Source: Chondrosia reniformis
Lineage: Eukaryota > Porifera > Demospongiae > Chondrillida > Chondrillidae
Assembly: GCA_947172415.1 (NCBI GenBank)
Contig: OX359200.1
Location: forward strand, 2,606,501 to 2,670,500
Length of the DNA stretch: 64,000 bases
Direction: 5' to 3'
Position 1 is the first letter of the stretch. Each line of letters begins with the position of its first letter. The position numbers and the translations under genes are program-made. This document shows, in pieces, positions 43,601 through 56,375 of the stretch. A model generated the notes under the pieces. The model had not been told where the DNA came from, did no database searches, and saw nothing but the letters and a program-made list of their open reading frames with translations.

Positions 43601-44728
43601 CTAGGACTTGTACATACAACTAATACCTACTAAGTGTCTAACATTACTATTACTTGAATTTACAACTAGTACATATAACAGGTACATACACCTAGTACAT
43701 ACTACGAGTACATACAACTAGGACATACAACTAGTACATACAACTAGTTCATACAATTAGAGCACACAACTACTACCTGCAACTGGTACATGCAACTACT
43801 ACCTACAACTAGTAAATATAACTTGTACTAGTACAGACAACTACTGCATAAAACTAGTACCTACAACTAGTAAATATTACCAGTACTAGTACATACAACT
43901 AGAACAACCAAATAGTAGACACAACTAGTACATACAACTAGAACATACACCTAGTACCAACAACTATGACATATAACTAATACATACACCTACTACATAT
44001 AACTAGTACATACACATATACCTAGAAATTATAAATAGTACATACAACTAGTACACACAGGTAGTGAATACAACTAGTACATATAGGTAGTACACAAACA
44101 TAAAGTTGGTACTTATAAATAGTACATACACAAAGTACATACAACTAGTACATACAACTAGTACATACAACTAGTGTATGCAACTAGTACTTTTACCTTT
44201 TGTACAAACATATAACTAGTACATACAACTAGTATATACCTACAACTAGTTCATAAAACTACTACATACAACTAGTCATACAACTAGTTTCTAGTACACA
44301 CAACTAGTACCTTGCTAGTACCCAGAATAACTAGTACAAGAACCTACAACAAGTACAAACAACTAGTACCTACAAATAGAACATCCAACTAGTACATAGC
44401 TAGTACATAAAACTAATATATACATACAACTATACACACAACTAATACATAAAATTTCTACATACAACTACTACATACAACTACCACATACAACTAGTAC
44501 CTACAACTTGTAAAATAGCTAGTACTAGTCCATACAAATAGTACATACAACTAGTACTTGCAACTAGTTTATATAACTAATACATAAAAATATAACTAGT
44601 ATATATAAATAGTACATAGACATAGTACATAAAAGTAGGACACAAAACCAGTACACACAACTACAAACTAGTACATACAACTAGTACATACAACTACAAC
44701 ATACAACTACTACATTAACTGGTACCTT
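37696..44728 (-). repeat. 13-bp minisatellite array, reverse orientation (7 kb)
   Basis: This is the longest array in the window and carries the longer variants seen on the left, in reverse complement (for example AGTATGTAGTTTTACTAATACTAGAACCTGC). A micro-inversion, TACTAGTTGTATGCACT, lies at 42010-42026 within reverse units. No reading frame or other element is visible. Confidence 0.95.
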
Positions 44729-44818
44729 ATGGCTGTTCCTTAGGGATAGGCTGCCTTATAGCGATCAACACGTAACAAGCGCTAATTAATAAAGAATTTT
44801 CGTTTTCAATCGTTAAGA

Positions 44819-45002
44819 GTGAATGCGTTATTTAGTGTTATCGTTTACACACCGGAAGAAATCAAAACCGTAACCAAGCATTACCAGGTATTCAATCTCA
44901 AACACGTGGTGTGCGACCAATCAAAGCCTCGCCAGTCAGCGAAGAATAAGCCTTACCAGCCAGCGAAGAAGAAGCCTCGCCAGCAAGCGAAGAATTCAAT
45001 CG
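44819..45002 (+). CDS. Gene C exon (right copy)
   Basis: An open frame (VNALFSVIVYTPEEIKTVTK…) passes through a triplicated Lys-Pro-Gln block (KPRQSAKNKPYQPAKKKPRQ) and ends at a strong splice donor, G|GTAAGT, at 45003. The frame is open upstream for a few codons without an ATG, so this may be an internal or non-first exon. The donor is conserved in the left copy as GTGAGT. It lies on the strand opposite genes A and B. No family is recognised. Confidence 0.4.
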
Positions 45003-45593
45003 GTAAGTTCGCTCTTACTTTGACACACTGTTTTTTTAAGGGCTTTATAGTTTTAGTTCACACCGTTTGTTTATATTTCTTCTAGTAAATGCCTTTAGGA
45101 AATGTATATTCTGTTCCTTCATATTGTTTGTGTGTATTCTATTAAAGGTATTCTGGCCAATTTTTATGTTGTTGTTTTAAAGTGCTTTCCGTGTCATTGA
45201 TAGCATGTGTTATTTGGATATGATCAAAAGGCTTTTTTGAAAGCCACAACTGACAAAGGACTACACAGATATTTTATCTGTTTATTATACTTCTATACTT
45301 ATACTTGGTATATATATGTTGTTTATATGATGCTTTGGGCCTTTATTTTAATTAAAAAGGCTTTTTTAAAGCCAATACATTCAAAAGATGGACTTGACTG
45401 GGATTTGATGTATAATAAAATTGTAATGTAGAATATAATATGTAATACACATGCAAGTATTAAGTTTGTAGTAAAGTTCCTATTTGTTATTTATTTCTCT
45501 GAGGATTTACTTAATTAGTGTTTTCAATAGCTGAGTCCGATTATCTGTTCTTCCTTTTCTTTTTGTTTCTTCTCCTTCTCTTCCTCCTCTATC

Positions 45594-45931
45594 TACTCCA
45601 TTCATATCTTTTCTTCCTTTTCTTTTCGTGCTTCTTCAACTAGTCTCCTCTGCACTTCTTCCTCTATCCTTTTTTATTTCTTCTTCTTTTTGCCTCTCTT
45701 CTTCTCTTTTTTTCTTCTCCTCTTTAGCCTTCTACTTTTCTATTTCCATTCTCCTGCTGACTATTCTTCCACCTTCATTGTAATCAAAGAATTTACTCCC
45801 CAGTCATTAAATCTTTGGTTTTTTCTATTTTTTCTCTTTAAGTATTGTTGCTGATTGTGCCATTTATAGGGCTTTCTGTAACGTCTTGATGGGAATCTCC
45901 CTGATGTTGACTGATAGTATCCATTTTCCAT
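45594..45931 (-). pseudogene. Gene B, charged coiled-coil protein (right copy)
   Basis: ATG at 45931-45929 opens MENGYYQSTSGRFPSRRYRK and stays open past the point where the left copy is stopped. It reaches a TAG after KVEE (about 45756), where the left copy reads through EEEVSRR. The coiled-coil tail continues to the shared terminal TAG at 45594-45596. The N-terminal 40 residues are basic and aromatic (YRKPYKWHNQQQYLKRK). Confidence 0.5.
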
Positions 45932-45994
45932 TATTTAGAGTCTTCTTTCTTTAGCTGTTTTCTATTCAATATGATTTCTGTCTTTAGTCATCTA

Positions 45995-46145
45995 TATTTA
46001 TACTTGTTAGGAGGATACCTTGGAAAATAAGTTATCCAATCAGATTAATGATTAGGGTAGGATACCATGATAATTGTGTTAGCCAATTAAGTTGTGACTT
46101 AAAGAACCAATCAGATTAGCTTAAACTGATGATGTTTCATCACCT
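45995..46145 (-). promoter_or_regulatory. Gene B promoter (right copy)
   Basis: TATAAATA on the - strand (45995-46002) lies 64 bp before the gene B ATG. CCAAT words on the + strand lie near 46034, 46083 and 46106. The spacing equals that of the left copy. Confidence 0.6.
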
Positions 46146-46530
46146 AAGCATGCAGCAACTGGCTATGAATATATACAGCCGTAATTAACACATGAAATAT
46201 TTATTATAATGTATATCTAAAGTAAAAGCTAATGAAGTATGGTACAAAAATACTATTTTATTATTATTGTATTTCTTGAAGCCATATTAATGAACATGTA
46301 TTGTATTATATTGTAGTGTTGAACACGTCTCCCAATGTTCCATCCTGTGTACACGGGTTACAAAAAGGTATGGCAACTTTGTGTACTTAGCAGATGTTAT
46401 TTACTTACTGCATCTTTAAACTTGAACTTGATGCGTTGCTTGTTGGTTGTCCACTGCAACTCCAAATCAGGTACCACCATCAGTACACTATAGCACTATT
46501 CAGACTCTAGCCTAAACTCCCTTAGTAGCT

Positions 46531-49500
46531 TCACATTTCTTCTAAATTTTTTTCTACTGCCTTGTATATGTCATCATTCTCTGTTGATAGGTCTTTTTCA
46601 CCTATATTGGCTTGAATCAACCTGTCCAATTCTTTTTTGGTATCTACCTTAAGCTTGTGGGTTTGCCTAATATCTAGGGGTATTGGCCTAAGTAGTTTTA
46701 GCTGTTTTCTACACCTGTCCAATTTAGCAATTCATTTGATGGACCAAGTACTTGGAGAAGTGCACTTGCCAAACTAGAAGTATAGCATTCACCTGTAGTG
46801 TCTGTACATACATTGGCATACATCAGTACTTCTTATGTGGGCTCAGACTCCCAGTTTGTACCATCTTCTTCAGTTATAGGACTGATTGCAATATTAGTTT
46901 GCAATTGTGGTTGATAGTGGGTAATGGGGTAGACATGGATGGACCCTGATTGAAGCTATCTGTACTTAATGGTACGTCAAAGCTTATTTCTAAGTTGGAT
47001 TTCGGAGGTGGTGTACTACAATCATCTGGCTCTTCGTTAGTATAGATGTCCATTTCATCCATATGACTACAATAACCTCTAATATTTAGTAGATGTCCCG
47101 GAATTGTTTCTGTTACTTGGCCCTGTTCATTGTAAATTTTTATCCCAAAACTTGGAATATCAACAATTCCATTTAACAGTTGGAGCCATTCACCTCTAGC
47201 CTGTGTGACTACATCTTGTAATGTAGAATCCCTAAAATGTAAAAGGCTAGGTCCCTACTCAATAAAATTAGTGTGAATGTCACCATCATGAAAGATGATG
47301 TCTGACTCACTTTGGTTAATGTCCCACCACTAACCTTTACCTGGTGTTAGGAAAGGTGCTATTCTTTCCAAATGTGCTTGCCAGCTGTATGGCCTCTCTT
47401 TTTTGTATTTGAGTGGTATTTCAGTGCCACTGAATTGTTTTAGAAATTTTGCAGCCTGTTTGACTCTAGTGTCACTTTCATGCACAGTTACTGAGGTTGA
47501 GCCATATAATATTTTTTTGGCCTCTAATCTTATCAGCAGATTAGGAATCAGAGTGTCTGATTTTCTATTACTAGTATCCATTACACACCTTTTTGCCTTT
47601 TGGAAGATCTGCTCTTCACTTTCAGTGTTGACAGACCTATTATGGATAATCTCTTGCTGAACAGGGCCATGATTTAACAAGGCATGGAAATAGACTCCAT
47701 GTAAGGCAGTTTCATGTGGGTTTGGGAATAAATACACACTTAGTTCATGATGTATCCAGCAGCAGTTGCAATATTTGTTTAGGGCACCTCGCAACATCTT
47801 CAGAATAAAGACATTGGCTTATTTGAACTACAGTCAAAAACAGTGTTTGGATTTTCCAACTTGCTTTAGCATTTGATAACATTTGATAATAGCACACCTA
47901 ATATCAGATCCTGAAACATGTTCACCCTTAAGAGCCCTAACAATGTAAGCCCTAACATCATCCCTTAAAACAACAAGCAAGTGATGGCCCTTAGAGGTCT
48001 CAGTAAGTAGATGCATGGCATATCCTTTGAAATCATGAAGAGGCTCACAGTCTAATACACAATTTTTGGGGCGCCAGAGGCGCCCCTATATTGTTTTCAG
48101 AAATTATGTTGACGTATGGCTTCCTGTTCGTAGTCTTGTATATATATATATATATATATATATCTGTCAAAAAATGGTGGACGTGCGGCTAGCTTTCGTT
48201 TTCTAGCTTAAAATTAGCTTTCTCTTCCTTAGCGTAGAACATTGAACGAACGAAATGGACTTAAAAACTACCCTTACTAATATTATGTAATGTAAAGCTT
48301 GCGCAAAAACGTTTTCTACGAGATATGGCCTTGAAAAATTGACGGCCAACAAGAGTCAATCGGAAATCGGTTAACCGGATATCTATAAGAACCAGCCAAG
48401 TAGTTTGAGTTTACTTAGGGGCGCCTGGCGCCCCACGAGTTTTTTAAACTCGAACTACTTGTTTTGAAAGTTTACAGTTTTAGAGACTCCATGGGATAGG
48501 GAAAAAGTAAAGCTGGAACTCTTTGAACACCCTTTAATACATTAAAAAGTTTGCTTTCTAGCTGAGGTTATGTAAAGTCATAAATGTCCATAAAACCTCT
48601 TTTTTTAAGCTCTTCTAGTAACTCTTTCTTTTTAAGTTTATGAAAAGGTTAAAGTGAATTAGCCTGCTTACCAGCATTACCACCAATTGCTAAGAGTTAC
48701 ATTTCAGTCAGTGACCTAGGAGGTTGTCTTAGTGTTACAGCTTGATCTATGAATCTACTAAGGTGTACACCAGAGCTACAAGGATAATTTCCTCCCTGTT
48801 GGGTCCCAGGTTCAAACTGGACTGCAGGCTTATCCCCAATAAAGAACTGTAATATACATCAGTGATCTCAATTCCATTAGACGTTTTTACTTTCTCACTA
48901 ATCTCTGATAAGCAATCTAACCTGTCGGAGATAAAATTAGCTTGTGAGCTGTGACTAGAAGTTGAAAAACCAACAAGGTGAATTTCAAGTTTTTCAACTA
49001 TTTCCTGAATTGAAAGCTTCCTTTCTTATCAGGAACTTCAGAATTTGTATAAAATACTGCTGGATCATATGCAGGTTTAATTGTAATAAGTAAGAGACCA
49101 TAGGAAGTAAAGTACAATGGTCATGCCACATTATTAGGTGTCCCTTTCTTCGCAATTTTTTGAATATATGTTCTATTTCAGGTCTAGAAAGGGATTCCAA
49201 TTACTAATGTATTTGCTAACTTCTGATCTAAGATAGGTAAGAGACATTTTTGTAACTTCGTCATCAGTAGTTAATCTCATATATTTACTATGTTTGTCCA
49301 ATAGTTTCTGGCGTAGCTCTGTTAATGGAATTTTATTCCCATGAGTCTGGACTATTTGTATATTGCCATCAGGCATGTACCTTTCTGAGGCCATTGGTGC
49401 ACATGGCTGCCCAACATTCAACTGACCTTCTACTAACATTTCTGCTATTTCATTTCCTTATTGACCTCATCTAAGCTAGGAGGGTAGGGGAATGAAATTC

Positions 49501-50490
49501 TGCCGTGACTACCAGGCATCTTTGGTAATATTCTCCTTTGCCTTTCTGTTTCAGTGGATTTTGTTTCCCGTTCTAGTTTAGTTATATTCAAACCATTTTC
49601 CATGGCAAATATTTTGACTCTTGCACCAGAATCTGAACTGTTCAGTCCACATTCTGAAGCAAACGACTTCCATCGAATAGTCCTTTCTTCTTCAATCGCT
49701 GTAGTTAGTTTTTGGAGGACGGTTTCAGCAACTTGTCCCTTTAAATAGGATTTTTTCCTTTTTGGTGTGTCACACACATTTTCCTGAAAGTACAAAGCCT
49801 TTCTTTTTCTGTTGTATGAACTTTTTGATTCATTTTCTGCTAACATAGTCAAGGCTGCATTCTGTTTATAGAAACTATTAGCATTATCTCTTATTTTGCT
49901 TAGCAATTCAATATTGTTTTGCAATATTTCTTTGGCAGATTCCCTTAAACTTAGTTTTTTGTCATGTAGGTCAACCAGTGTATTGAAGCTCTTTCCTGTG
50001 GAAGAGGCTACACTAGTGTTAAGCACCTGTAATGCTTTTCTAGTACCAGCAGCAGGATTATTAATTATGCCATTTACAAGACTATTTATGGTAGTCTCTC
50101 GGTGTTCTGTGTTAGGTTTCCAATTATTGAACCTAGGCTTAAGTGGGAAAACCTCTTGTACTGACAGGTATTCCATGCAACAGGCTTCACAGTAGCTCAG
50201 GGAATGTCTTATTTTGTTACATTCACTTAGAGCCTCCCGTATCACTATGGGGAAAGTTTCTAGATAAGTCTCCCTAGCCTTAGACGATCTCCAGCCACTT
50301 TTAAACCTTTTAGAATATTCTATAAGTAAACGTAAAATCGTCTAGTCCAAATTTGGGGCTCCTAAATAAATCTCTGAACCTTTGTATTTTTAGCTTGTAG
50401 GTAAGTTCTGTTTGAGTGCCTTCTGTACCTGATTTTGTGGTTTCCTGAGTTGGAGTGGCTTCATCATTTGTTGGAGAATTTGCTTTTTTC
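46531..50490 (-). pseudogene. Gene A (right copy), nearly full span
   Basis: Read on the - strand, an N-terminal part (50490-49445) runs through SPTNDEATPTQETTKSG, the CEACC segment and a Lys-rich stretch, with a frameshift at about 50310. A middle part (49439-48480) contains MWHDHCTLLPMVSYLL-type wording and several stops. The fold-back insertion then lies at 48461-48068. Next comes the central conserved block (48016-47330), with RAYIVRALKGEHVSGSDIRC and SVNTESEEQIFQKAKR and a frameshift at about 47800, and finally the acidic/lysine-rich tail (47100-46531). In this copy the tail joins the centre directly through RGYCSHMDEMDI. The total is roughly 1150-1200 codons. It is a multi-copy invertebrate family of unknown function. 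The MWHDH block is a feature I associate with the same cnidarian/sponge family. Confidence 0.65.
48068..48461. mobile_element. 394-bp fold-back element with GC palindromes
   Basis: This insertion in gene A is absent from the left copy. It begins with the 19-bp hairpin GGGGCGCCAGAGGCGCCCC (48068-48086). Its other end has GGGGCGCCTGGCGCCCC (48418-48434) nested in a second inverted repeat, CAAGTAGTTTGAGTTTA / TAAACTCGAACTACTTG (48397-48461). A TA microsatellite lies at about 48137-48163. TTTT flanks both sides and could be a 4-bp target duplication. No reading frame is visible. The transposase family cannot be assigned. Confidence 0.75.
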
Positions 50491-51541
50491 TGTCTTTGTG
50501 AATATATCTATAATAATTTCAATGAATTTCATTTGTTAAACTATCTGATCTATTCTGTAGGTTGCCAATATGCAAGACAAAGATTTTCTTTAAATCTATT
50601 TTTGTATTATTTCTTTGTTTATTAATTTATTTAAAATCGTCCATTGTTAAATTGGTTATAGGATATAGACTTAAAACAGCAGGCATCCTTTGACTTAATC
50701 GATTTACGTATCGTATATAATCGTCTCGCTTCGTATCCTAGTATTTTTTGGGGGGCATAATCTTCTCTGTTGTAGACGAAAATTCGAAAATTGGTGATAC
50801 TTAGTGTGAATAACACCTTACGGCGATCCTCGATCACTTGCGTCAACGTATAGTGTACATGTATATAATATCCCAGTTACACAGCTTAGGATTTGCGCAA
50901 TATTAACATCCGGTTATAACATTTCACCGTTTACGTTTCAAATGTTTAAATCATCCCATGAATATACTTATTTGCTAATGAATATGATCTAAATGTTGAG
51001 AAATGCGTCTATTGCAGAAGTAAAGGAAAATTGCCTATGCGCTTAAGTTAGAAGACCTCACAGTCATGTAGTCAACTTCAATGGATTCAGTGAGTGTCAT
51101 ATAGTAAAAATTAAGAAGTCCGTTTGCGTCTGAGCTTTATTTCCCAAGATATGAAAGATTAAATAGCATTTACTAATGTTTTCAAAGTGTATTTTCACAG
51201 TTTTCTTCTCAACGGATGGGTGAATCGAAACAGACATCCTAATTTTGTTAGCATACATTGTAACCTTTTCAATGAAGTATAGAACATAGTTCTAGCTTTT
51301 TCCTAGACTAAGTGCATAGTGTCTGAGTTTTAAAATCGGCCGTTTTTAACACGTTATATCTTCGTTATTGGTTGTTCAATCTCGCTCAAATTTTTGAAAT
51401 CGCTGATATATAAATAAGTGCTTCGATGTATACCAGTTTAAGGCAGCAAATCATTTCTGTTAGAACGAAACTTGCTCTTACAAGTGTTTATAAAAAACGT
51501 AAATACACGCAGATCAGTCATATGGCGACTGTGTATAGCTA

Positions 51542-53334
51542 GTACATACATGTAGTACACACAACTAGTACACACAAATAGTACATATAACTTCTTCATA
51601 CAACTAATAATTAGAACATATAACTAGTACATACATATGGTAAATACAAATAGTAGATACAACAAATACATACAACTAGTACATATAACTAGTACACCAA
51701 AATACTACATATAACCAGCACAGATAAATAGTACATACATCCAGTACAAACAACTAGCACATACAACTAGTACTTAAAACTAGTACATAGCTAGTACAAA
51801 CAACTAGTGCATACAACTAGTACATAGAACTGGTTAATATCTAGTACATACAACTAGTACATACAACTAGTACATACAACTAGTACATACAATTAGTACA
51901 TACAACTACCATATACAACTAGTAAATATAACTAGTAATAGTACATTCAACTAGTACGTGCACTTAGTAAATACAACCAGTATATACATACTGCTAGTAC
52001 ATACAAGGAGTACATATACCTAGTACATAAACATATAATTAGTACATATAAATAGTAAGTACAACTAGTACGAATTACTAGTACAATCAACTACTACATA
52101 TATCTAGTACATAAAACTAGTACATATATATAGTACATACAACGAGTACATACAACTAGTACATACAACTAGTACATAAAATTAGTAAATACAACTACCA
52201 CATACAACTATTACATACAAATAGCACATACAACTAGTAAATATAACTAGTAATAGTACATTCAACTAGTACATATACCTGGTACACCAAACTACTACAT
52301 ATAACCAGCACAGATAAATAGTACATACATCTAGTTCAAACAACTAGTACAAACAACTAGTACATAAAACCAGTACATACCTAGTACAAACACCTAGTGC
52401 ATGCAACTAGTACATAAAACTAGTACATAGCTAGTACAAACAACTAGTGCATACAACTAGTACATACAACTGGTTAATATCTAGTACATAACACTAATAC
52501 ATATAATTAGTACATACAGCTACCACATAAAACTAGTACATACAACTAGTAAATATAACTAGTAATAGTACATTCAACTAGTACGTGCACTTAGTAAATA
52601 CAACCAGTATATACATACTGCTAGTACATACAAGGAGTACATATACCTAGTACATAAACATATAATTAGTACATATAAATAGTAAGTACAACTAGTACGA
52701 ATTACTAGTACAATCAACTACTACATATATCTAGTACATAAAACTAGTACATATATATAGTACATACAACGAGTACATACAACTAGTACATACAACTAGT
52801 ACATAAAATTAGTAAATACAACTACCACATACAACTATTACATACAACTAGCACATACAACTAGTAAATATAACTAGTAATAGTACATTCAACTAGTACA
52901 TATACCTGGTACACCAAACTACTACATATAACCAGCACAGATAAATAGTACATACATCTAGTTCAAACAACTAGTACAAACAACTAGTACATAAAACCAG
53001 TACATACCTAGTACAAACACCTAGTGCATGCAACTAGTACATACAACTGGTTAATATCTAGTACATACAACTAGTACATACAACTAGTACATATAATTAG
53101 TACATACAACTACCACATACAACTACCACATACAACTATTAAATATAATTAGTAATAGTACATTCAACTAGTACCTGCAATTAGTAAATACAACCAGTAT
53201 ATACATACAGCTAGTACATACAAGGAGTATATATACCTAGTACATAAACATATAATTAGTACATATAAATAGTAAGTACAACTAGTACGAATTACTAGTA
53301 CAAACAACTACTACATATATCTAGTACATACAAA
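51542..53334 (-). repeat. 13-bp minisatellite array, reverse orientation, with about 0.6-kb higher-order units
   Basis: The landmark AACCAGTATATACATAC recurs near 51976, 52603 and 53193 (spacing about 627 and 590 bp). Long identical stretches, such as ACCTGGTACACCAAACTACT (near 52283 and 52904), mark recent block amplification. Confidence 0.93.
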
Positions 53335-53336
53335 TA

Positions 53337-53867
53337 CAGTGAAAACTGGTTAACGAGAAGGCCAAATCATTTCTCATTAACAGTATTTCTTGTTATCAGA
53401 TTCCATACATGTAATGTAATGATCCAAAAGTGTATATATATTTATGCATTTATATAAACACATTGATACACTAAAAATGAACTGCATACACAAGAGAGAG
53501 TTTCGTCAATATCAGAGTAGGTTGCTTCGTGAAGACGTTTACTACTCCCGTTGGCGCTGGAGTTTTCTCCCTTGACTTTGGTCCTGTTCTTCAAGAATGT
53601 AGGCAGCGTCGAATTGGGAATGTCGCACTTTTTACAAGCAACAAAGCTACTCGATAGATTTCAAGATCGAAAAGATTGACGCCAAAAGGCTCTCTAAGTC
53701 GGAAATTTGTCTTGGCTAACAAATTACCCGTGTTAATGCCTTCGCATTAACAGGCACTTTTCGCATAAAACCGTATATTTAGTATGGTAAATAACCTGGT
53801 CTGGGTGAATTGTTTGTGTTAAGCATTTTTTCGTGTAAAGCGACTTCGTGTTAACCAGTTTTTACTG
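53337..53867. mobile_element. pogo-type MITE with TA target duplication
   Basis: The terminal inverted repeats are CAGTGAAAACTGGTTAACGA at the left and CAGTAAAAACTGGTTAACAC read from the right, flanked by TA at 53335-53336 and 53868-53869. The 531-bp interior is non-coding, with sub-terminal GTTAAC/GTGTTAA/CATTAACAG words repeated in both directions. The CAGT tip and TA duplication are typical of pogo/Tigger elements of the Tc1-mariner group. Confidence 0.8.
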
Positions 53868-53869
53868 TA

Positions 53870-56375
53870 TAACGAGTACATTTAAGTAGTACATACAACC
53901 AATACATACAACTAGTACATATATATAGTACATACAACTAGTCCATACAACTATTACATACAACTAGTGCCTACAATTAGTACACACAAAGAGTACATAC
54001 AACTAGTCCCTACCTAGGATTTAATAAAACTAGTACTAGAACCTATAACTGGTACATATAACTGCTACATAAAAATAGTACATATAACTGGTACATAGCA
54101 CTACTACATATAACCAGCAAATATAAATAGTACATACATCTAATACATACAATTAGTACATACAACTAGTACATAAACCTAGTACATATAACTAGTAAAT
54201 ACAACTAGTACATAGAACTAGTCCATACAACTACTACATACAACCAGTATCTAGCACATAAAACTAGTCCATAGAACTATTCCAAACAGCTACTACATAC
54301 AACTAGTATCTAGCACATACAACTAGTACATACAACTATTATGTATAACTAGTACAAACAACTACTATATATAACTAGTACATAAAACGTGCATACATCT
54401 AGTAGAAACAACTAGTGCTTAAAACTAGTAAATACAACCAGCATATACTACTAGTACATACAACTAGTACATACAACTTGTACATACAACAAGTACATAC
54501 AACCTGTACATACAAGTAGTAGACCCAACTAGAACACACAACTAATACATACAACTTGTACATATAACTAGTACATACAACTTGTACATACAACTAGTAC
54601 ATACAACTAGCACATATACCTAGTTCATACACATATAGCTAGTATATATAAATAGTACGTAGAACTCTATCTAGTACATAGAATGATTACATACAATTAG
54701 TACATACAGCTAGTTCAAACAATTATAACATACAACTACTACATACAACTAATACCTATAATTAGTAAATTTAAATTGTACTAGAACATAGAACTAGTTC
54801 ATACAACTATTACATTTAACTAGTACATACAACTAGTAAATATAACAAGTGCTAGTACCTACAAGTAGTACATACAACTAATGGCTACAGTTAGTAAATA
54901 TTACCAGTACTAGTACATACCACTAGTTAATAGTACTAGTACATACAACTTGTACATAACTAGTACATTCATCTAATATAATTAATTAATATAACTAGGA
55001 CTTGTACATACAACTAATACCTACTAAGGATAGAACTACTAGGAATACTAGATAAGTATTCCTAGAACTAGAACCTACAACTAATACATATAACAGGTAC
55101 ATACCCCTAGTACATACTATAAGTACACACAACTAGTACATACAAGAGGTACATTCAACTAGTACATACAAGTAGTAAATACAACTAGGATATACAACTA
55201 GTGCATACAACTAGTACTTACATCTAGTATATAACTAGTCCATACAAATAGTACACACAACTAGTGCATACAACTAGTATATAACTAGAACAAACAAATA
55301 ATACATAAAACTAGTTCATACAATTCGAACATACAAGTAATACATACAACTAGTACATACAATTGATACCTACAACTAGTAACTATAACTTGTACTATAC
55401 AGTACATAAAACTAATTCATACAACTATTACATTCAACTAGTACATGCAACTAGAACCTACCTAGTACCTAGCATAACTAGCACAAGAATCAACAACTAG
55501 TATATACAACTAGTACATACAACTAGTACATGTAACTAGTACATACTACTAGTTCATAGTACGAGTACATAATACCAGAACGTACAACTTGTATATACAA
55601 CTAGTACATAGCTACTACATACAACTTTTTATACGTAAAACTAGTACCTACAACTAGTAAATATAACTAGTACTAGTACATAAAACTACTACATACAACT
55701 TGTACATGCAACTAGTACATACAACTAGGACATACAATTATAGTACATACATCTACCACATACAACTAGTAAATATAACTAGTAATAGTACATTCAACTA
55801 GTACATGCAATTAGTAAATAAAACCAGTATATACATACAGCTAATGCATACAAGGAGTACATATACCCAGTACATAAACATATAATTAGTACATATAAAT
55901 AGTAAGTACAACTAGTACGTATAACTAGTACAAACAACTACTACATATATCTAGTACATAAAACTAGTACATACATCTAGTACATACAAATATAACGAGT
56001 ACATTTAAGTAGTACATACCACCAATACATACAACTAGTACATATATATAGTACATACAACTAGTACATACAAAAATTACACACAACTAGTTCATATAAC
56101 TAATACATACAACTGGTACATATAAATAGTACATATAACTAGTACATACAACGATTATCTAGTACCTACAACTAGTACCTACCTAGTACCTAGTATAACT
56201 AATACTATATAGAACCTACAACTAGTACATATAACTGGTACAAAAAATAGTACATACAACTGGTACATAGCACTACTACATATAACCAGCACATATAAAT
56301 AGTATATACATCTAGTACATACAACTAGTACATACAACTAGTAAATACAACTAGTACATACAACTAGTACATACA
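53870..56375 (-). repeat. 13-bp minisatellite array, reverse orientation
   Basis: The array continues between the MITE and the CXC element. Words seen in earlier blocks (TTCATCTAATATAATTAATT near 54970, also near 43574) recur. No gene is visible. Confidence 0.93.

Larger units (their letters stand above)
44729..51541 (-). mobile_element. Element X, right copy (- strand)
   Basis: This is an inverted counterpart of 1929-16102 without the PLE and R2-like insertions, about 6.8 kb including a 394-bp fold-back insertion (48068-48461). Gene C lies at 44819, gene B at 45594-45931 and gene A at 46531-50490. From 50491 to 51541 there is a leader homologous to 1929-3231, with no supported gene. Homology to the left copy continues slightly into the satellite beyond 51541, so satellite and element were duplicated together. 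Confidence 0.65.

Noticed and set aside
54399-54593. Open frames of Tyr/Val/Cys-rich peptides within the satellite
   Set aside because: These are by-products of translating the 13-bp repeat in frames that lack stops; the sequence shows no codon bias, start context or conservation.
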